NCBI GenBank assembly: GCA_963734845.1
Contig: CAVTIS010000005.1
Coordinates: 158,028 to 222,027 of the forward strand
DNA from: JAKAVN01 sp963734845
Lineage (GTDB): Bacteria > Desulfobacterota > Binatia > Binatales > Binataceae
Reading direction: 5' to 3'
Length of the DNA: 64,000 nt
This document shows, piece by piece, positions 59,318 to 64,000 of the stretch (position 1 is the first letter of the stretch; each line of letters begins with the position of its first letter). The notes under the pieces were generated by a model. That model was not told the DNA's origin. It worked only from the letters and a program-made list of their open reading frames with translations, and did not search any database. A program made the translations under genes and the position numbers.

Positions 59318-62300
59318 ACTGTCCGAAATGCGCTCACGCGACCCCAGACGGGTCGCTGTTCTGTAATACATGCGGCACGAAGCTCGAATTGATCTGTGCC
59401 GCCGGCGGCGACTCCAACCAGCCGGGCGCCAGATTTTGCAAGAAGTGCGGGGGGCAGCTCGCCCCGGAATCTACAGCGCCTCAGCCATCGCGCCCGCAGT
59501 TGGAACGCCGAGCACCGGCAATGTGCGTATTGCCCAGGAAAACCGGCTGCCGAAGTTTCCGAGGGGGAGCGAAAGACGGTGACGGCGCTGTTCGCGGACA
59601 TCAAGGGGTCGACCGAGCTGATGGAGGACCTCGACCCAGAGGAAGCTCGCGCAATTATCGACCCGGCGCTGCGACTGATGATCGACGCGGCGCATCGCTA
59701 CGACGGCTACGTGGTGCAATCGACCGGCGACGGATTTCGCGCTGTTCGGCGCGCCGGTCGCCCATGAGGACCATCCGCAACGTGCGCTCTACGCCGCACT
59801 GCGGATGCAAGAGGAACTGAAACGCTATTCGGCGAAGGTCGTCGCTGACGGTAGGAGCCCGATTCAGGGCCGGATCGGTGTCCACACCGGAGAAGTGGTG
59901 GTGCGCTCGATTCAGACCGGCGCGGGCCAAGTCGAGTACACGCCGATTGGACATACCACCAACCTGGCGTCGCGGATGCAGACGGCGGCGCCGGTGGGTT
60001 CGATCGCGGTCAGCGAGAACACCCGCAGGTTGTGCGAAGGCTATTTCATCCTGAAGCCGCTCGGCGCAACCAAAGTCAAAGGGGTCAGCGAGCCGGTCAA
60101 CGTGTATGAAGTCACAGGGCTGGGGCGGCTGCGGACGCGGTTACAGCGCTCGGCGGGTCGCGGGCTCACGAAGTTCGTCGGGCGCGAGCGCGAGATGGAA
60201 GCGATGCGCGCGGCCGCCGAGCGCGCGACCTCTGGCCACGGGCAAATTGTCGCGGCGATGGCGGAAGCGGACCGGTAAGTCACGGCTGTTCTTCGAGTTC
60301 AAGGCGGTCTCGCAGTCCGGCTGGATGGTGCTGGAAACCTTCTCGGTCTCGCACGGCAAGGCCAGCGCCTATCTGCCAGCGATCGAACTGTTACACACCT
60401 ATTTCAAGATCGCGTCGGATGATGACGCGCGCGCACGGCGCGAGAAGGTTACCGGAAAAATTGCGATTCTCAGCGATCGCTTGAGGACACACTGCCGTAC
60501 TTGTTCGGATTGCTCGGGATCGTCGAGGGCGAAGACCCACTCGCGCAGATGGACGCGAACATCCGCAAGCGGCGCACGCTCGACGCGATCAAGCGGATAC
60601 TGTTGCGCGAGTCGCTCAACCAACCGCTGATGGTGATGTTCGAGGACCTCCATTGGATCGACGAGCAGACCCAGGAGTTCCTGAATTTGCTCGCGGATTC
60701 AATTGCGAATGCCAAGGTCCTGCTGCTGGTGAACTATCGCCCGCAGTATTCGCATCAGTGGAACAGCAAAACCTACTACACGCAGCTCAGGCTCGATCCG
60801 CTGGGCAGCGAGAGTGCCGACGAGATGCTGTCTGCGCTGCTCGGCGCCGGTGACGATTTAGCCGCACTGAAACATCTGATCATTGAAAAGACCGAGGGCA
60901 ATCCGTTTTTTATGGAAGAGACGGTGCAGGTCTTGCTCGGCGAGGGTGCGTTGGTGCGGGACGGGGCGGCGGTGAAGCTCACGCGGCCGCTGACGGAGTT
61001 GAAGATACCGCCGACCGTGCAGGCGATCCTCGCCGCACGCATCGACCGCCTGCCGTCCAATGCGAAGGTCCTGTTGCAAGCTCTCGCCGTAATTGGACGG
61101 GAGTTTCCGCTGTCGCTGATTCGTGCGGTCGTGCCTAAACCTGACGACGAACTCAACCGCCTGCTCAATGACCTGCAACTCGATGAATTCATTTACGAGC
61201 AGCCCGCCGTCGGCGACACCGAATACGTCTTCAAGCATGCACTGACGCAGGAGGTGGCGTACAACTCGATATTGATTGAGCGCCGTGAACTCCTGCATCA
61301 GCGCGCGGCCGACGGGATTGAGGTCCTCTTCGCCAGGCAGTTGGAGGATCACCTGGACCAACTGGCGCGGCACTACGCCCGCAGCCCGAACATTGCCAAA
61401 GCGGTCAAGTATTTCCATCTGGCCGGGCGACAGGCTGCGAAGCCGACTGGCCTATGCCGAAGCGGTCGGTCATTTCACCCAGGGGCTGGAACTGCTCGGG
61501 GGTCTTCCGGACGACTCCGAGCGGGCGCGACAGGAGCTGGAACTTGTGCTCCTGCTTGGGGAGTCGCTGAGGTGGACCGCTGGTATCGGTTCAGAATGAA
61601 GTCCGTCGCACTCTGCTTCGCGTGCACCAGCTGTGCGAACAGGTGGGCGAGAGCAACGAGCTTTTCCGGGTGCTCCTCGGCTTACAGCAGAATCACGAGC
61701 AAAGATTAGATCATGCAGGCTCTTCCCTGAACGGGCTCAGGAGCTCCTCAGGTTGGCGGAGGCCGTAGATGAGCTGGCCAAGCTGATGGTTGCCCACGGC
61801 GCCTTGGGTCTGAGTTTCTTGGTGAGCGGCGACTTCCTGACCGCTCGGGACCACCTTGAGCAAGCCAGTCCTCGCCTCGATTGGGGGCAAACTTCGTTAG
61901 TTGGTATATTCTATCCGTGTTTTGGCGCCTGGGTGTCTTTGGGCGCTCGGCTATGCGGAGCAGGCGCTCCAGTGGAGCGATGATGTGCTTGCTTCGGCCG
62001 CCGGGTTGTCTCAACAAGCGTGGCTGGCCAACGCCTGAGCATTGACGGCTAGCCTTCACATGTTCCTGCGAGATCCACACATGACGCAGGAGCGCGCCGA
62101 GGAGGCGATTGCGATAGCGAGCGAACATGGCTTCCGGTTCGAGCAGGGATACGCGACCTTCGCGCGCGGTCGGGCGCTCGCTGAGCGGGGGCAGTTGGAC
62201 GAGGGGATTGCCGAGATGCGCCGTGCCGTCGCCGCACTCGAAACGACCGGATTTGCCACGCGCCCGCAATGGTTCGCCTATCTCGCCGAGCCTTCTGCCA

Positions 62301-62670
62301 GGACCGAGGGGCCTGACGCGGGGCTTCAGTTACTCGCTGAAGGGTTTGCTTTGGTGGATGCCCGCGGGCACCGAATGTTCGAAGCCGAACTGCACCGGCT
62401 CAAGGGCGAGTTGTCGCTGATGCGTGACGCGGAGAACATCGCTCATGCGGAGAGTTGTTTTCGCACCGCGATCGAATCGCGCGCCGCCAGCGCGCAAAGT
62501 CGTGGGAGTTGCGTGTGAACACTTCTGCCTCGCGCGACTCTTGCGCAATTCTTGATCGACGCGACGAGGCGCGCGCGATGCTCTCCGAGATCTACAACTG
62601 GTTCACCGAGGGCTTCGACACCGCCGACCTCATCGACGCCAAATCCCTGCTCGACGAGCTAACGGGATAG
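59314..62670 (+). pseudogene. Cyclase/AAA/TPR array, copy 3, several frameshifts
   Basis: Starts with a zinc-ribbon pair (MNCPKCAHATPDGSLFCNTC; ARFCKKCGGQLAPES). The cyclase domain (FADIKGSTELMEDLDPEEAR) breaks at GDGFRAVRR near 59735, where bases are missing from runs of G and T. The frame resumes at 59805 (MQEELKRYSAKVVADG) to the ATPase. Walker A is lost because two G are missing in the EAGTGKS codons at about 60268. A 402-codon frame (60501-61709) then holds the ATPase core (MVMFEDLHWIDEQTQEFLNL; TEGNPFFMEETVQVLLGEGA) and FKHALTQEVAYNSILIERRE. TPR segments follow, to MLSEIYNWFTEGFDTADLID at 62640. Best preserved of the array. Confidence 0.78.
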
Positions 62671-62676
62671 CCGGCG

Positions 62677-64000
62677 ATGCTGTGCGCAAAGTGTGGAGCG
62701 GAAAATCCGGCGGGCAAGCGATTCTGTGGAAGATCCCGCGCGCCGCCAGCAAATCGATGCGGGCAATGCGGCGCAGAGAATCCGCCCGAGAAGAAATTCT
62801 GCGGAGATTGTGGCACCGCACTCGGCAAAGTTATGAGTGCAGTAGCAGCAACTTCGGCGCCGCAAGAGCCTGCTCCCAATTTTGGAGTAACGCCGGAGCA
62901 GCCAGACGCTGCGACGACGCTCGACGGGGAGCGAAAGACGGTGACGGCGCTGTTCGCGGATATCAAGGGTTCGACCGAGCTGATGGAGGACCTCGACCCG
63001 GAAGAGGCCCGCGCGATAATTGACCCGGCGCTGAAGCTGATGATTGACGCGGCCCATCGCTACGACGGCTACGTCGTGCAATCGACCGGCGACGGCATCT
63101 TCGCTCTGTTCGGCGCGCCGGTGGCACATGAGGACCATCCGCAGCGGGCGCTGTATGCGGCATTGCAGGATGCAGGAGGAACTAAACGCTACTCGGCGAG
63201 AGTGGTGGCGATGGCAGTAACTGCCGATCAAGGGGCGCGTCGGGGCCAACACTGGCGAAGTGGCGGTGCGCTCGATCACAACCGGCGCGGGTCAGGTTGA
63301 GTACACGCCGATCGGGCACACCAACAATCTCGCTTCACGAATGCAGGCCGTGGCGCCGACGGGCTTGATTGCAATCAGTGAGCAGACGCGCAAATTGGTT
63401 CAGGGACATTTCGTGCTCAAGCCGCTGGGCCCGACCAGAGTTAAAGGCGTCACTCAAACCGGTAAACGTCTTCGAGGTCATAGGACTGGGGGCGTTGCGC
63501 ACCCGCCTGGATTTATCGCGCGCGCGGGGGTTCTCCAAGTTCGTTGGCCGGGACCGCGATATAATAACGCTTGAGGGCGCGCTTGATGCCGCCGTAGCGG
63601 GCAATGGACAGGTGGTGGGCGTCGTGGCCGAGGCGGGCACCGGCAAGAGCCGGCTTTGCTTCGAATTCGTCGTAGCGATGCCGTTCGCGCGGCGTGCGCG
63701 TGAACCAGGGGCACTGCCCTGCGCATGGAAAGACAATCCCGTACCTGCCGCTGCTCGAGGTGCTGCTTAATATATTCGGAATCGGCGAGCGCGACAACGA
63801 CCATGAGGTGCGCCGCAAGATCGCCGGCCAACTGTTGCTGCTGGATGAAGCGTTCCAGGGGGTGACGCCGCCAATCCCTGTTCGACTTCATGGGCGTGTC
63901 CGATTGAACTCGTCCATCACCACTGTTATCAGCGGAAGGCAGCGCCAAGCAAATACGCCGTTTGCTTTCGTACGCCAATCTCACCGAGGCGCGCAGCGCG
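62677..64000 (+). pseudogene. Cyclase/AAA/TPR array, copy 4, frameshifted and cut by the window edge
   Basis: Begins 6 bp after copy 3. The first zinc ribbon has lost a Cys (FCGRSRAPP); the second is complete (CGQCGAENPPEKKFCGDCGT). The cyclase domain is intact to about 63165 (FADIKGSTELMEDLDPEEAR, QSTGDGIFALFGAPVAHEDH). It then shifts frame three times before the ATPase with Walker A VVAEAGTGKSRLCFEF at about 63627. It continues beyond 64000 and still has frame changes near 63720. Product and function as for the other copies. Confidence 0.75.

Noticed and set aside
1..64000. CRISPR array
   Set aside because: No regularly spaced 23-40 bp repeats were seen; the repeats present are tandem, inverted or attachment-site duplicates.

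Overview
The window is high-GC bacterial chromosome from a Gram-negative organism: lipoproteins, a periplasmic amidase, a cyclic beta-glucan synthase and GlnD are all present. A split glycine decarboxylase (GcvPA/GcvPB), ScpA/ScpB, a SxtJ/DUF5989 locus and many orphan genes would fit an uncultured deltaproteobacterial-type lineage such as Binatia. That placement is inference only; no rRNA gene is present.

Layout. From 0.2 to 10.4 kb a housekeeping operon runs on the minus strand: mutS, an AMIN-amidase, glnD, xerD, an M50 protease, scpA and scpB, mostly joined by GTGA stop/start overlaps. From 10.5 to 20.4 kb lie mobA, a small lipoprotein, the glycine cleavage genes gcvT-gcvPA-gcvPB (no gcvH), divergent folD, an APC/KimA-like permease and a class III CoA-transferase. 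From 20.7 to 28.8 kb are an epimerase, a cupredoxin, a secretin-N-like secreted protein, a collagen-like lipoprotein and a surface-modification locus: SGNH hydrolase, 50-aa DUF5989, SDR, SRPBCC, SxtJ and carbamoyltransferase.

From 28.9 kb the character changes. A complete tmRNA gene (tag ADNNGYALAA) carries a small integrated island (29.3-33.9 kb). The island is bounded by 25-bp direct copies of the tmRNA 3' end, and it holds a frameshifted tyrosine integrase, an IS3-family element and three orphan membrane-protein genes, two of them broken. Just beyond it is a carboxymuconolactone decarboxylase/AhpD-like gene. An in-frame UGA replaces the second Cys of its CxxC motif and a bSECIS-like hairpin follows, so it is a strong candidate selenoprotein. 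An intact 2974-codon cyclic beta-1,2-glucan synthase gene and a DksA-like gene follow.

From 45 to 64 kb the DNA is highly plastic. It contains a HEPN-like gene remnant, an IS5-family element next to a truncated glycosyltransferase remnant, a 3' half of tRNA-Leu(CAA) that looks like an attachment-site scar, and a secreted orphan protein. It also contains a lipoyl-domain/AAA+ fusion whose frame is created by a 28-bp tandem duplication, a DUF2652 cyclase-like protein and a GMC oxidoreductase. It ends in at least four tandem copies of a zinc-ribbon/class III cyclase/AAA/TPR gene, each broken by several frameshifts. The intact 8.9-kb gene in the same window argues against a uniformly poor sequence. 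The clustered frameshifts are therefore either real decay or a local consensus problem in the repeat array.
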